Assembly: GCF_016591715.1 (NCBI RefSeq)
Contig: NZ_AP024109.1
Coordinates: 4,278,001 to 4,342,000, forward strand
DNA from: Mesorhizobium sp. J8
Lineage (GTDB): Bacteria > Pseudomonadota > Alphaproteobacteria > Rhizobiales > Rhizobiaceae
Reading direction: 5' to 3'
Length of the DNA: 64,000 nt
Both the position numbers and the translations under genes were made by a program. Each line of letters starts with the position of its first letter. Positions within the stretch are counted from its first letter, which is position 1. Below are positions 38,937 to 48,316 of this stretch, in pieces. The notes under the pieces were generated by a model. That model searched no databases and was not told the DNA's origin. It saw nothing but the letters and a program-made list of their open reading frames with translations.

Positions 38937-40127
38937 TTAGCGATCGACCTCACCAAACACGATGTCGAGGGAGCCAAGCACGGCGGTGACGTCGGCCAGC
39001 ATGTGGCCGCGGCACAGGAAGTCCATGGCCTGCAGATGCGCGAAACCAGGCGCGCGCAGCTTGCAGCGATAGGGCTTGTTGGTGCCGTCGGAGACCAGAT
39101 AGACGCCGAATTCGCCCTTCGGCGCCTCGACGGCCGCATAGACCTCGCCGGCCGGCACGCGATAGCCCTCGGTATAGAGCTTGAAGTGATGGATCAGCGC
39201 TTCCATCGAGCGCTTCATCGCCGCGCGCTTCGGCGGCACCACCTTGCCGTCGAGATTCGACACCGGGCCGGCGCTCTCCTTGCCGAGCAGCAGATCCACG
39301 CACTGGCGCATGATCTTGGCCGACTGGCGCATCTCTTCCATGCGCACGAGATAACGGTCGTAGCAGTCGCCATTCTTGCCGACCGGAATGTCGAAATCCA
39401 TCTCGGAATAGCATTCATAGGGCTGCGATTTGCGCAGGTCCCAGGCCGCGCCCGAACCGCGCACCATCACACCCGAAAAGCCCCACGCCCAGGCGTCGGC
39501 CAGCGACACCGTGCCGATATCGACATTGCGCTGCTTAAAGATGCGGTTACCGGTCAAAAGCGCGTCGAGGTCGTCAATCGACTTCAGAAACGGGTCGATC
39601 CACTTGCCAATGTCCTCGACCAGCTTCTGCGGCAGGTCCTGATGCACGCCGCCCGGCCGGAAATAGGCCGCATGCATGCGCGAGCCCGAGGCGCGTTCAT
39701 AGAACACCATCAGCTTCTCGCGCTCGACGAAGCCCCACAGCGGCGGCGTCAACGCGCCGACGTCCATCGCCTGCGTCGTCACATTCAGGATGTGCGACAT
39801 GATGCGGCCCATCTCGGAATAGAGCACGCGGATCAGCTGGCCGCGCTTCGGTACCTCGATGCCGAGCAACCGCTCTGCCGCGAGCGCGAAGGCATGCTCC
39901 TGGTTCATCGGCGCGCAATAGTCGAGCCGGTCGAGATAAGGCACGGCCTGCAGGTAGGTCTTGGCCTCGATAAGTTTCTCGGTGCCGCGGTGAAGCAGGC
40001 CGATATGCGGATCGACGCGGTCGACCACCTCGCCGTCAAGCTCCAGCACCAGGCGCAAAACGCCATGCGCCGCAGGGTGCTGCGGACCGAAGTTGATGTT
40101 GAAGTTGCGGACGGAGGTTTCAGCCAT
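38937..40127 (-). CDS. nuoD: NADH-quinone oxidoreductase subunit D
   Basis: 396 residues of the NiFe-hydrogenase large-subunit-like family. [20 protein letters not shown] at the start holds the loop with the quinone-site His. The hydrogenase Cys ligands are absent, as expected for NuoD. It builds the quinone pocket with NuoB. Its stop abuts the nuoE start. Confidence 0.97.
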   Translation of the reverse strand: MAETSVRNFNINFGPQHPAAHGVLRLVLELDGEVVDRVDPHIGLLHRGTEKLIEAKTYLQAVPYLDRLDYCAPMNQEHAFALAAERLLGIEVPKRGQLIRVLYSEMGRIMSHILNVTTQAMDVGALTPPLWGFVEREKLMVFYERASGSRMHAAYFRPGGVHQDLPQKLVEDIGKWIDPFLKSIDDLDALLTGNRIFKQRNVDIGTVSLADAWAWGFSGVMVRGSGAAWDLRKSQPYECYSEMDFDIPVGKNGDCYDRYLVRMEEMRQSAKIMRQCVDLLLGKESAGPVSNLDGKVVPPKRAAMKRSMEALIHHFKLYTEGYRVPAGEVYAAVEAPKGEFGVYLVSDGTNKPYRCKLRAPGFAHLQAMDFLCRGHMLADVTAVLGSLDIVFGEVDR

Positions 40128-40136
40128 TGTGGCGCC

Positions 40137-40742
40137 TCAATTCGTCTTGGCTTTTTCATCCCCCGGCAGGACGTAGTCCGTCCCTTCCCAAGGAGAAAGA
40201 AAATCGAAATTGCGGAATTCTTGCTTGAGCTCGACCGGCTCGTAGATGACCCGCTTGGCCTCGTCATCGTAGCGAACCTCGACGAAGCCGGTCAGCGGGA
40301 AATCCTTGCGCAACGGGTGCCCCTCGAAGCCGTAGTCGGTAAGGATGCGGCGCAGATCCGGATGGCCGCTGAACAGCACGCCGTAGAGGTCGTAGGTCTC
40401 GCGTTCGTACCAGTCGGCGCCGGGATAGACGGCCGTCAGCGACGGCACCAGCATTTCCTCGTCGGTCTGGACCTTGAGGCGGATGCGCACATTCTGCTTC
40501 GGCGACAGAAGGTGATAGACGACATCGAAGCGCCTGACACGCGACGGGTAGTCTGCGCCGCATATGTCGATGATCGAGATGAACTGGCAGCGCGGATCGT
40601 CGCGCAGGAAGGTCGCCACCTCGATCAGATTGCCCGGCTCGACCGAGACGGTCAGCTCGCCATAGGCAAGCACGGCTTCGCCGATGCGGCCGGAGAGCTT
40701 CTCGCCGAGATAGGTGGAGAGTTCGTTCAACGCCAGGGTCAT
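40137..40742 (-). CDS. nuoC: NADH-quinone oxidoreductase subunit C
   Basis: 201 residues with the 30-kDa subunit signature [20 protein letters not shown] and the downstream [12 protein letters not shown]. It is a structural subunit of the peripheral arm, separate from NuoD here, unlike the fused NuoCD of E. coli. The ATG at 40742 was chosen because the upstream frame runs inside nuoB in another frame. Confidence 0.96.
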   Translation of the reverse strand: MTLALNELSTYLGEKLSGRIGEAVLAYGELTVSVEPGNLIEVATFLRDDPRCQFISIIDICGADYPSRVRRFDVVYHLLSPKQNVRIRLKVQTDEEMLVPSLTAVYPGADWYERETYDLYGVLFSGHPDLRRILTDYGFEGHPLRKDFPLTGFVEVRYDDEAKRVIYEPVELKQEFRNFDFLSPWEGTDYVLPGDEKAKTN

Positions 40743-40746
40743 CGGC

Positions 40747-41328
40747 TCACCGTTCGATCGTGCCGGTGCGGCGGATCTTCTTCTGCAGAAGGAGAATGCC
40801 GTAGAGCAGCGCTTCGGCGCTCGGCGGGCAGCCGGGCACATAGATGTCGACCGGCACGACGCGGTCGCAGCCGCGCACCACCGAATAGGAATAGTGGTAG
40901 TAGCCGCCGCCATTGGCGCAGGAGCCCATCGAGATGACGTAGCGCGGCTCCGGCATCTGGTCGTAGACCTTGCGCAGCGCAGGCGCCATCTTGTTGGTCA
41001 GCGTGCCGGCAACGATCATGATGTCGGATTGGCGGGGAGACGCGCGCGGCGCGACGCCGAAACGCTCCGAATCGTAGCGCGGCATCGAGGTGTGGATCAT
41101 CTCGACCGCGCAGCAGGCGAGGCCGAAGGTCATGAACATCAGCGAGCCGCTGCGCGCCCAGGTGATCAGCGCTTCGGTCGAGGTGACAAGGAAGCCCTTG
41201 TCGGCCAGTTCATTGTTGATTTCAAGGAAGAAGGGATCATCTTCCCCCACCGGCCTGCCGGTGTTGGGGTCGATGATGCCCTTGGGCTTTGGCGCGACGA
41301 GGGTGCCTGAACTGTCGTTCAATCCCAT
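40747..41328 (-). CDS. nuoB: NADH-quinone oxidoreductase subunit B
   Basis: 193 residues with the N2 4Fe-4S ligands in [25 protein letters not shown] and [11 protein letters not shown]. This is the terminal cluster that reduces quinone. The ATG at 41328 has AGGAG upstream and overlaps the end of nuoA by 10 bp. Confidence 0.97.
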   Translation of the reverse strand: MGLNDSSGTLVAPKPKGIIDPNTGRPVGEDDPFFLEINNELADKGFLVTSTEALITWARSGSLMFMTFGLACCAVEMIHTSMPRYDSERFGVAPRASPRQSDIMIVAGTLTNKMAPALRKVYDQMPEPRYVISMGSCANGGGYYHYSYSVVRGCDRVVPVDIYVPGCPPSAEALLYGILLLQKKIRRTGTIER

Positions 41329-41684
41329 TCCAGCGCTCCTTTTTTCCATTCATAGGCAAAGCCGATGGTCAGCACCGCCAGAAACACCATCATCGACCAG
41401 AAGCCGAGCATGCCGAGCTTCGAGAAGGACACCGCCCACGGGAACAGGAAGGCGACCTCGAGATCGAAGATGATGAACAGGATCGACACCAGGTAGAAGC
41501 GGATGTCGAACTTCATGCGGGCGTCGTCGAACGAGTTGAACCCGCATTCGTAGGCGGAAAGCTTTTCCGGATCGGGATTGCGGTAGGCCACCAGGAAGGG
41601 CGCAATGATAAGCGCGAGACCGACGATCATCGCCACGGCGATGAACAGGACGATAGGCAGATACGAACTCAGGAGTGCGCTCAT
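41319..41684 (-). CDS. nuoA: NADH-quinone oxidoreductase subunit A
   Basis: 121 residues, three membrane helices, with the conserved loop [20 protein letters not shown] whose Cys is known to change accessibility with the active/deactive state in complex I. AAGGAAAG precedes the ATG. It is the first gene of the nuo operon. Confidence 0.97.
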   Translation of the reverse strand: MSALLSSYLPIVLFIAVAMIVGLALIIAPFLVAYRNPDPEKLSAYECGFNSFDDARMKFDIRFYLVSILFIIFDLEVAFLFPWAVSFSKLGMLGFWSMMVFLAVLTIGFAYEWKKGALEWD

Positions 41685-42018
41685 GCGGCGGCTTTCCTTC
41701 GGCGGGGCAGTTCACTTTGATTACAGCAACGAACTCTAATGCGGAAGCGTGACAGTTTAACCGCTGAACCGTTTTAGGAGGGCCCATGCTGCAACGCGGC
41801 GAGGGTTAGCGCAGCGGTTTCGGTGACGCAAGTCAAACCTTGTTCAAATCGCGGCCCTGGACGCCTTATCGGAAGAAACTGGTCCGATCCGCTCCTGTTT
41901 GATTTCCTTCAATTTTCACTCCACTTTTCTCTCCTGACATATCTCCCGCCATTTGCCTGCTAGCATGGTCGGAATCACCGGCTAAAAATCCACGGACGAT
42001 CGGGGCAAGGACACCTTG
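41685..42018. other. Divergent intergenic region, nuo operon promoter
   Basis: Between nuoA (minus) and the YcaQ-like gene (plus). On the minus strand TTGACT (complement of 41831-41836) is a possible -35 box for nuo, leaving a leader of more than 100 bases; no clear -10 box is visible. I see no gene, tRNA or strong hairpin here. Confidence 0.35.
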
Positions 42019-43218
42019 ATGAAGGAGAAAATCTCGCTCGCCATGGCCAGGCGCATCGCGCTCGGCGCGCAAGGGTTCAACGACCCTCGCCCGGCAGGGG
42101 TTCCGGATCGTCGCCACCTTGCGCGGGTGCTTTCGCGAACCGGCCTGCTGCAGATCGATTCCGTGAGCGCCGTGGTGCGCGCGCACTACATGCCGCTCTA
42201 TTCGCGCCTCGGCTCCTACCCGCTGTCGCTGCTTGATAACGCGGCCGTCACCCGCAAGCGCGCAGTTTTTGAATATTGGGCGCACGAGGCCTCGTTCCTG
42301 CCGGTTGAGACCTATCCCTTGATGCGCTGGCGCATGCAGCGCGCCGAGCAGGGCGACGAGATGTATCTCGGCCTGGCGAAATGGGGCCGTGAGCGCAAGG
42401 CGATGATCGACGAGATCTATAGAGAGGTCGTCGAGCGCGGGCCGATCGCCGCCTCCGGCATCGAGGGCCACAAGGGCAATGGCGGCTGGTGGGGCTGGAG
42501 CGAGGCCAAGCACGCTTTCGAATGGCTCTTCTGGGCCGGGCGCATCACCACTGCCTACCGGCGCGGCTTCGAACGCTACTATGATCTGCCGGAGCGCGTT
42601 TTGCCGCAGGCCGTGCTAGACCTGCCCGTGCCCTCGGTCGAGGACGCCCATCGCGAATTGCTGCGCATCTCGGCGCGCGCCCACGGCGTCGCCACCTATG
42701 GCGACCTGCGCGACTATTTCCGCCTCGCGCCGGGCGACACGAAGGACCGCATCGAGGAGCTGGTCGAGACCGGCGACTTGCTGCCGGTGAAGGTCGAAGG
42801 CTGGGACAAAACAGCCTATCTCCATAAGGACGCCCGCTTCCCGCGCCGGATCGAGGCGCGCGCCCTGCTTGCGCCCTTCGATCCAGTGGTTTTCGAACGC
42901 ACCCGGACGGAAAAACTCTTCAATTTCCGCTACCGCATCGAGATCTACACGCCGGCGGAAAAGCGCCAGTATGGTTATTACGTGCTGCCCTTCCTGCTCG
43001 GCGACCGCATCGTCGCCCGCGTCGACCTGAGGGCCGACCGTCCGGCCAGCGTGCTGCGCGTCCATGCCGCTTATGCCGAGCCCGGTGCTCCCGCCGAAAC
43101 CGCCGCCCAGCTGTTCGACGAACTGAAGCAGATGCAGGCATGGCTTGGCTTAGAGGCGATCGAAGTGACGCCGGCCGGAGACCTCGGACCGGCGCTGGCC
43201 GACATCAAGGTGTCGTAG
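42019..43218 (+). CDS. YcaQ/AlkX-like DNA glycosylase (winged-helix, HTH_42 family)
   Basis: 399 residues. The family starts with ISLAMARRIALGAQGF and contains LLQIDSVSAVVRAHYMPLYS, in which Q45-I46-D47 corresponds to the catalytic QxD/QxQ motif of AlkX/AlkZ-type glycosylases. These enzymes unhook DNA interstrand crosslinks and bulky N7-alkyl adducts. Three winged-helix domains are expected along the chain, and hydrophobic/aromatic blocks such as WGWSEAKHAFEWLFWAGRI fit. A TTG lies directly before the chosen ATG. It stands alone ahead of the B12 riboswitch. No LexA box is visible upstream. Confidence 0.85.
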   Translation: MKEKISLAMARRIALGAQGFNDPRPAGVPDRRHLARVLSRTGLLQIDSVSAVVRAHYMPLYSRLGSYPLSLLDNAAVTRKRAVFEYWAHEASFLPVETYPLMRWRMQRAEQGDEMYLGLAKWGRERKAMIDEIYREVVERGPIAASGIEGHKGNGGWWGWSEAKHAFEWLFWAGRITTAYRRGFERYYDLPERVLPQAVLDLPVPSVEDAHRELLRISARAHGVATYGDLRDYFRLAPGDTKDRIEELVETGDLLPVKVEGWDKTAYLHKDARFPRRIEARALLAPFDPVVFERTRTEKLFNFRYRIEIYTPAEKRQYGYYVLPFLLGDRIVARVDLRADRPASVLRVHAAYAEPGAPAETAAQLFDELKQMQAWLGLEAIEVTPAGDLGPALADIKVS

Positions 43219-43261
43219 CCGCGCGTTGACAGGCGCCTAGCCGTAAGCCTAAATCCTGACC

Positions 43262-43440
43262 CAGACGGTCTTCTCCCGGCAAAGGGAGGAGCCAAGAGGG
43301 AATGCGGTGCGGGCCGAAAACCCAAATCCGCGGCTGTCCCCGCAACTGTAAGCGACGAGCCTCGGCCGAAAACCACTGGGGTGTTCCCGGGAAGGCGGCA
43401 TCTGAGGCGACGACCCGCGAGCCAGGAGACCTGCCGTCTG
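43262..43440 (+). promoter_or_regulatory. Cobalamin (B12) riboswitch
   Basis: The outer stem P1 is CAGACGG (43262-43268) with CCGTCTG (43434-43440). Inside are the conserved blocks AGAGGGAATGCGGTG, CCCGCAACTGTAAGC, CCACTGGGGTGTT, GGGAAGGC and the B12 box GCCAGGAGACCTGCC (43421-43435). It lies 52 bp before DUF1636-cobW-cobN, genes that B12 riboswitches commonly control, and should reduce their expression when adenosylcobalamin is bound. Confidence 0.95.
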
Positions 43441-43458
43441 AGACTTTAAGTATCCGAA

Positions 43459-43480
43459 TGCCCGGCGGGTTTTCCGGGCA
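43459..43480 (+). promoter_or_regulatory. Hairpin of riboswitch expression platform
   Basis: TGCCCGG (43459-43465) pairs with CCGGGCA (43474-43480) just before the AGGAG ribosome site (43481-43485) of the DUF1636 gene. With no T run, it points to control of translation start (or of a mutually exclusive fold) and not to classical termination. Confidence 0.5.
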
Positions 43481-43492
43481 AGGAGCCTGGTT

Positions 43493-43921
43493 TTGGATCG
43501 CAACGGCAGTTCCCCGGCAAATAATGCGGACAGTTCGTCCGAACGCGATGACGCGCTGGCCGGCGTGACGGTCATCGTCTGTTCCTCCTGTCGTGACGAG
43601 GGCGGCTCGGACGCCCATCCGCGCGCCGGCGCCCTGCTGGCCGAAGACACGCGCCGTGCCGCCTCGAGCGAAAATATCTGCATCCGCACCGTCGAATGCC
43701 TCGGCAACTGCAAGCGCCGGCTGAGCGCCGCGCTGCTGCGCGACGGCTGCTGGAGCTATGTCTTCGGCGACCTGGACACCACCAGCGGCGCCGACCTCGT
43801 CGCCGGCGCAAAGCTCTTCGCCACCTCGACCGACGGCCTGATCCCCTGGCGCGGCCGACCCGATTCCCTCAAGCGCGGCCTGGTTGCCCGCATCCCTCCC
43901 CTCGACATGCTGAAGGACTGA
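43493..43921 (+). CDS. DUF1636 putative metal-binding protein of the cobalamin operon
   Basis: 142 residues from a TTG start with AGGAG 8 bases upstream. It carries four Cys in VIVCSSCRDEGG and CLGNCKRR, a thioredoxin-like ferredoxin pattern that could bind a 2Fe-2S cluster or a metal such as cobalt. DUF1636 genes regularly stand beside cobW and cobN behind B12 riboswitches, so a cobalt-handling role is plausible but unproven. It is 2 bp from cobW. Confidence 0.8.
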   Translation: MDRNGSSPANNADSSSERDDALAGVTVIVCSSCRDEGGSDAHPRAGALLAEDTRRAASSENICIRTVECLGNCKRRLSAALLRDGCWSYVFGDLDTTSGADLVAGAKLFATSTDGLIPWRGRPDSLKRGLVARIPPLDMLKD

Positions 43922-43923
43922 CC

Positions 43924-44961
43924 ATGAACGCTTCCGTTTCCCGCGTGCCCTGCACCGTCGTCACCGGCTTCCTCGGCGCCGGCAAGACCACGTTGATCCG
44001 CAACCTGCTCGAAAACGCCAAGGGCAAGCGGCTGGCGATCATCGTCAACGAGTTCGGCGATGTCGGCATCGATGGCGAGATCCTGAAGGGGTGCGGCGTC
44101 GACACCTGCCCGGAGGAAAACATCGTCGAGCTCGCCAATGGCTGCATCTGCTGCACCGTCGCCGACGATTTCGTGCCGGCGCTCGACCAGATCCTGTCCC
44201 GCACGCCGAAGGTCGACCACATCCTGATCGAGACCTCCGGCCTCGCTCTGCCGAAGCCCTTGGTGCAAGCCTTCCAATGGCCGACCGTGAAGAGCCGCGT
44301 CACCGTCGACGGCGTCGTCGCCGTGGTCGACGGCCCGGCGCTGGCCGACGGCCGCGTCGCCTCCGACATGGACGCGCTTCAGGCGCAGCGCGCCGCGGAC
44401 GATTCGCTCGACCATGACGATCCGGTCGAGGAGGTGTTCGAGGACCAGATCGCCTGCGCCGACCTGATCATCCTGTCGAAGAGCGATTTGATGGATGCGG
44501 CGGGCGCTGAGCGCGCCAACGCCGTCATCGGCGAACATATCGCGCGCGCCGTGAAAGTCGTGCCGACCGCGCAGGGCAAGGTCGATGCTTCGGTGCTGCT
44601 CGGCCTCGGTCTCGCCGTCGAAGACGATATCGAGAACCGCAAGACCCATCACGACGACGAGCTCGATCACGAGCACGACGATTTCGATTCCTTCGTCGTC
44701 GATATCCCGTCGATCGCCAATCCCGACGAGCTGGCAAAGCGCGTCGCCCTTGCCGCCGAGCAGGAGAACGTGCTGCGCGTCAAAGGCTTCGTCGAGGTCG
44801 GCGGCAAGCCGATGCGGCTCCTCCTGCAGGCCGTCGGCCCGCGCGTCAATCATTATTACGACCGCGCCTGGACGGCTGAGGACGACCGCCGCTCGCGACT
44901 CGTCGTCATCGGCCTCAAAGGGCTGAACCGCCCGGCGATCGAGCGTATCCTCGCCGGCTGA
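43924..44961 (+). CDS. cobW: CobW, cobalt-metallochaperone GTPase of B12 synthesis
   Basis: 345 residues of the COG0523 G3E GTPase family: Walker A TGFLGAGKTTLIRN, the metal motif GCICCTV (CxCC), the guanine motif LSKSDL, and a His/Asp-rich stretch THHDDELDHEHDD at about 239-253 that may bind metal. CobW is thought to deliver Co2+ to the CobNST cobaltochelatase. It sits between the DUF1636 gene and cobN under the riboswitch. Confidence 0.94.
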   Translation: MNASVSRVPCTVVTGFLGAGKTTLIRNLLENAKGKRLAIIVNEFGDVGIDGEILKGCGVDTCPEENIVELANGCICCTVADDFVPALDQILSRTPKVDHILIETSGLALPKPLVQAFQWPTVKSRVTVDGVVAVVDGPALADGRVASDMDALQAQRAADDSLDHDDPVEEVFEDQIACADLIILSKSDLMDAAGAERANAVIGEHIARAVKVVPTAQGKVDASVLLGLGLAVEDDIENRKTHHDDELDHEHDDFDSFVVDIPSIANPDELAKRVALAAEQENVLRVKGFVEVGGKPMRLLLQAVGPRVNHYYDRAWTAEDDRRSRLVVIGLKGLNRPAIERILAG

Positions 44962-44977
44962 GGCAATCCGGACCGCG

Positions 44978-47900
44978 ATGCATATCCTCACCACCACATC
45001 CGCTTCGCTCGACGATCTCGCCGAGCCGATCGACCTCAGGCAGACGCCTGCGGATGTGGTGGCGCTGTCCTTCACCGACAGCGACCTCGCCGGCCTGGCC
45101 GCCGCCTGGAAGGCCGGTGCTGCGCGGCTGCCGTCAATGCGGCTGGCGGCGCTGCGCGACCTGCGTCATCCGATGTCGGTGGACCTGTGGATCGACAGCG
45201 TCGCCCGCCACGCCAAGGTCATCCTCGTGCGCATCCTCGGCGGCTATGACTGGTGGCGCTATGGCTGCGACCAGCTCGGCGCGATCGCGCGCGAGCGCGG
45301 CATAAAGCTCGCGCTGCTGCCCGGCGAAAGCCATGACGAGGACCAGCGCCTGATCGAAGCCTCCACCCTGCCGCGCGCCGATCTGGACGCGTTGCTCGGC
45401 TATTTCCGCGAAGGCGGGCCAGCCAATATGAATGCGCTGGTGCAAAGGCTGGCGCGTCTGGCCGGGTCGGATGCGGCCGTGACCGAGCCGGTGAGCGTGC
45501 CTAAGGCGGGATATTACCTGCCAGGAGTTGGCGTCGTCGAAAAGCCGGCGCTATCCCTCAGTACCCTGGTCATCCCCATCCTCTTCTACCGCTCGATGCT
45601 GCTCGCCGCGGACGTCGCGCCAATCGACGCGCTGGCCGATGCGTTGCGCTCACAAGGCATGGCCCCCGTGCCGATCTTCGTGTCCAGCCTCAAGGATCCG
45701 GCGTCTCCCGCCTTAGTCGAAACCGCCATCGCCTCGCTGAACCCCGCCGCCATCGTTACCGCCACGGCCTTTGCCTCCGGCGCGGAGCCCGGCGCCGAGA
45801 CCCTGTTCGACCGCGCCGGCGTGCCTGTCTTCCAAGTCATCGTCGCCACGACGCGGCGCGAAGTCTGGGACAAGAACCAGCGCGGCCTGGCGCCCGCCGA
45901 CCTCGCCATGCATGTCGTGCTGCCCGAACTCGACGGCCGTATCCTCGCCGGCGCCATCTCCTTCAAGGGCGAGGTTGAGACCGATCCGGCGCTGGCCTTC
46001 CGCGCCTTCGCCAACCGGCCCGAGGCGGATCGCGTGTCGCAGGTCGCCAAGCGGATCGCCGCGTTTATCCGTCTGCGGCGGACCGGGCGGGCCGAGCGCA
46101 AACTTGCCATCCTGATCCCGAATTATCCCAGCGCGCCTGGAAGGACCGGCTACGCCGTAGGACTTGACGTGCCGTCAAGCGTGCTCGCGATGCTGCAGGA
46201 CCTTAAGGAACAGGGATATGCTGTTGACGGGATTCCGCAATCGCCGCGGGAATTGCTGGATGCGCTGAAGGCAGGGCAAGGCCTCCCCGTAGAGGATTAT
46301 CTCGCCTTTTCGGCCGAATTGCCGGAGGTAGCGCGCGATACAGTGGAAGCCGCATGGGGCAAACCTTCGCAGGTAACCCCTAAAACCCATTTCCCCTTCC
46401 GCGCCGCGACCTTCGGCAACGTCACCGTGGCACTCGCCCCCGACCGCGGCCGCTCCGCCGACCGGCGCGCCGACTATCACGACCCGACCCTGCCGCCCCG
46501 CCACGAGCTAATCGCCTTCGGCCTCTGGCTGCAAAAATCGCTCGGCGTCCACGCCATCGTCCATGTTGGCGCCCACGGCACGCTGGAATGGTTGCCGGGC
46601 AAGACCGTCGCGCTCTCCGAAACCTGCTTCCCCGAGATTGTCGCCGGCTCGCTGCCGGTCATCTATCCCTTCATCGTCTCCAATCCCGGCGAGGCGGCAC
46701 AGGCCAAGCGCCGCATCTCGGCCGTGACGCTCGGCCACCTGCCCCCGCCGCTGACCGGCGCTGGCCTTGACGAAGCGCAGCAGAAGCTGGAGCGGCTGGT
46801 CGACGAATATGCCCAGGCCGACGGCCTCGACCGCCGCCGCCGCGACCGCCTGGCAAAGCTGATCGTTGAGACGGCGCGGAAGACCGGGCTTGCCTCGGAA
46901 GCCGGCGTGGCGAAGACCGACCAGCCCGACGAAGCGTTGCGCCGCATCGATGCCTGGCTCTGCGACCTCAAGGATTTCGCCGTCAAGGACGGGCTGCATG
47001 TCTATGGCCGCGCGCCGGAGGACGAAGCCGATCCGCTGCGCCGGCAAAGCGCGGAAGCCGAAAAGGCCGCCCTGCTTGCCGCCCTCGATGGCCGCCACAT
47101 CAAGGCGGGTCCCGCCGGCGCCCCGGCGCGTGGCCGTTCCGATGTGCTGCCCACCGGCCGCAACCTCTTCACTTCCGATCCGCGCACCATGCCGACCCCG
47201 ACCGCCTATGACCTCGGCCAGGCGGCAGCGGAGGAAGTGGTGCGCAGCTACATGCAGAGCCATGGCGACTGGCCGCGCTCCCTGGTCATCGATCTCTGGG
47301 GTTCAGCCTCGCTGCGCACAGGCGGCGAGGAAATCGCGCAAGGCCTGGCGCTGATGGGCTGCCGGCCGCAATGGGATGCCGCCACCGGCCGCGTCACCGG
47401 CATCGAGGTGCTGCCGCCGGCTGCGCTCGGCCGTCCGCGCGTCGATGTCACCTGGCGCATTTCCGGCCTTTTCCGCGACATGTTCCCGACCCAGATCGCG
47501 CTGATCGATGCCGCCGCCAATGCCGTGGCCGGCCGCGACGAGGACGATTCGGAGAACCCGCTCGCCGCCGCGACCCGCGTCCAAGGCAAGGTCAGCCCGC
47601 GCATTTTCGGCACCTCGCCCGGCACCTATGGCGCCGGCGTCGAGGATCTGCTGTCGCGCGGCGAATGGGGTGCACGCGAGGAGATCGGCCGCGCCTATCT
47701 GGAGGCCACCTCGCACGCCTATGGCGGCGTGGATGGAGAGGCGATTTCGGCGCCTGGCGCCTTCGAAACCCGCATTGCTGAGGCCGACCTCCTGGTCCAC
47801 ACCGGCGACGATCCGGGCCGCGACATCCTCGAAGGCTCGGCCGACGTCGCCTTTATCGGCGGCTTTTCGGCCGCCCTCGCCGCGCTCGGCCGGAATGCTG

Positions 47901-48316
47901 ACGTCATCGTGCTCGACACCACCGACCCGAAAAAGCCGAAGCCGCGTTCGGTCGGTGAAGCAGTGGCCCGAGTGGTCCGCGCCCGCGCGGTCAACCCGCG
48001 CTTCATCGCCGGCCAGATGCGTCACGGCCCGCGCGGCGCCTCCGAATTCGCCGAGACCGTCGACCGGCTGGTCGGCTTCGCCGAGACCACCCATGCCATT
48101 TCAGGCGCGCTGATCGAGGCCGTGCATGACGCCTATGTCGGCGACCCCGACGTTCGGGCTTTCCTGCTGCGCGAGAACCCCGCCGCCGCGAAAGTCATCG
48201 CCGAACGGTTCCTCGCCGCGCGGCGGCGCGGCCTCTGGCATCCGCTCAGGAATTCCATCGACGATGATCTCACAGCCCTGATCGCGGAAGCGCAGGCAAG
48301 TGGGGTGGCGGCATGA
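44978..48316 (+). CDS. cobN: Cobaltochelatase subunit CobN
   Basis: 1112 residues, at the short end for CobN. Family motifs are VHVGAHGTLEWLPGKTVALS, RPRVDVTWRISGLFRDMFP and the RIFGTSPGTYGAGVEDLL block. It is the large Mg-chelatase-H-like subunit that binds hydrogenobyrinate a,c-diamide for ATP-dependent cobalt insertion; its partners CobS and CobT (chelatase) are not in this window. The frame is uninterrupted. The stop overlaps the cobG start (ATGA). Confidence 0.94.
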   Translation: MHILTTTSASLDDLAEPIDLRQTPADVVALSFTDSDLAGLAAAWKAGAARLPSMRLAALRDLRHPMSVDLWIDSVARHAKVILVRILGGYDWWRYGCDQLGAIARERGIKLALLPGESHDEDQRLIEASTLPRADLDALLGYFREGGPANMNALVQRLARLAGSDAAVTEPVSVPKAGYYLPGVGVVEKPALSLSTLVIPILFYRSMLLAADVAPIDALADALRSQGMAPVPIFVSSLKDPASPALVETAIASLNPAAIVTATAFASGAEPGAETLFDRAGVPVFQVIVATTRREVWDKNQRGLAPADLAMHVVLPELDGRILAGAISFKGEVETDPALAFRAFANRPEADRVSQVAKRIAAFIRLRRTGRAERKLAILIPNYPSAPGRTGYAVGLDVPSSVLAMLQDLKEQGYAVDGIPQSPRELLDALKAGQGLPVEDYLAFSAELPEVARDTVEAAWGKPSQVTPKTHFPFRAATFGNVTVALAPDRGRSADRRADYHDPTLPPRHELIAFGLWLQKSLGVHAIVHVGAHGTLEWLPGKTVALSETCFPEIVAGSLPVIYPFIVSNPGEAAQAKRRISAVTLGHLPPPLTGAGLDEAQQKLERLVDEYAQADGLDRRRRDRLAKLIVETARKTGLASEAGVAKTDQPDEALRRIDAWLCDLKDFAVKDGLHVYGRAPEDEADPLRRQSAEAEKAALLAALDGRHIKAGPAGAPARGRSDVLPTGRNLFTSDPRTMPTPTAYDLGQAAAEEVVRSYMQSHGDWPRSLVIDLWGSASLRTGGEEIAQGLALMGCRPQWDAATGRVTGIEVLPPAALGRPRVDVTWRISGLFRDMFPTQIALIDAAANAVAGRDEDDSENPLAAATRVQGKVSPRIFGTSPGTYGAGVEDLLSRGEWGAREEIGRAYLEATSHAYGGVDGEAISAPGAFETRIAEADLLVHTGDDPGRDILEGSADVAFIGGFSAALAALGRNADVIVLDTTDPKKPKPRSVGEAVARVVRARAVNPRFIAGQMRHGPRGASEFAETVDRLVGFAETTHAISGALIEAVHDAYVGDPDVRAFLLRENPAAAKVIAERFLAARRRGLWHPLRNSIDDDLTALIAEAQASGVAA

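Noticed and set aside
39003..40937. 644-codon open frame antisense to nuoD-nuoB
   Set aside because: It mirrors three highly conserved nuo genes, has no domain, is Arg/His-rich and arises from high GC content in the complementary frame.
44978..48316. cobN as a truncated gene, because it is shorter than the ~1275-residue Pseudomonas protein
   Set aside because: All main motifs from the N-terminal to the C-terminal blocks are present in one open frame, and it is coupled to cobG; the difference is spread over variable regions.
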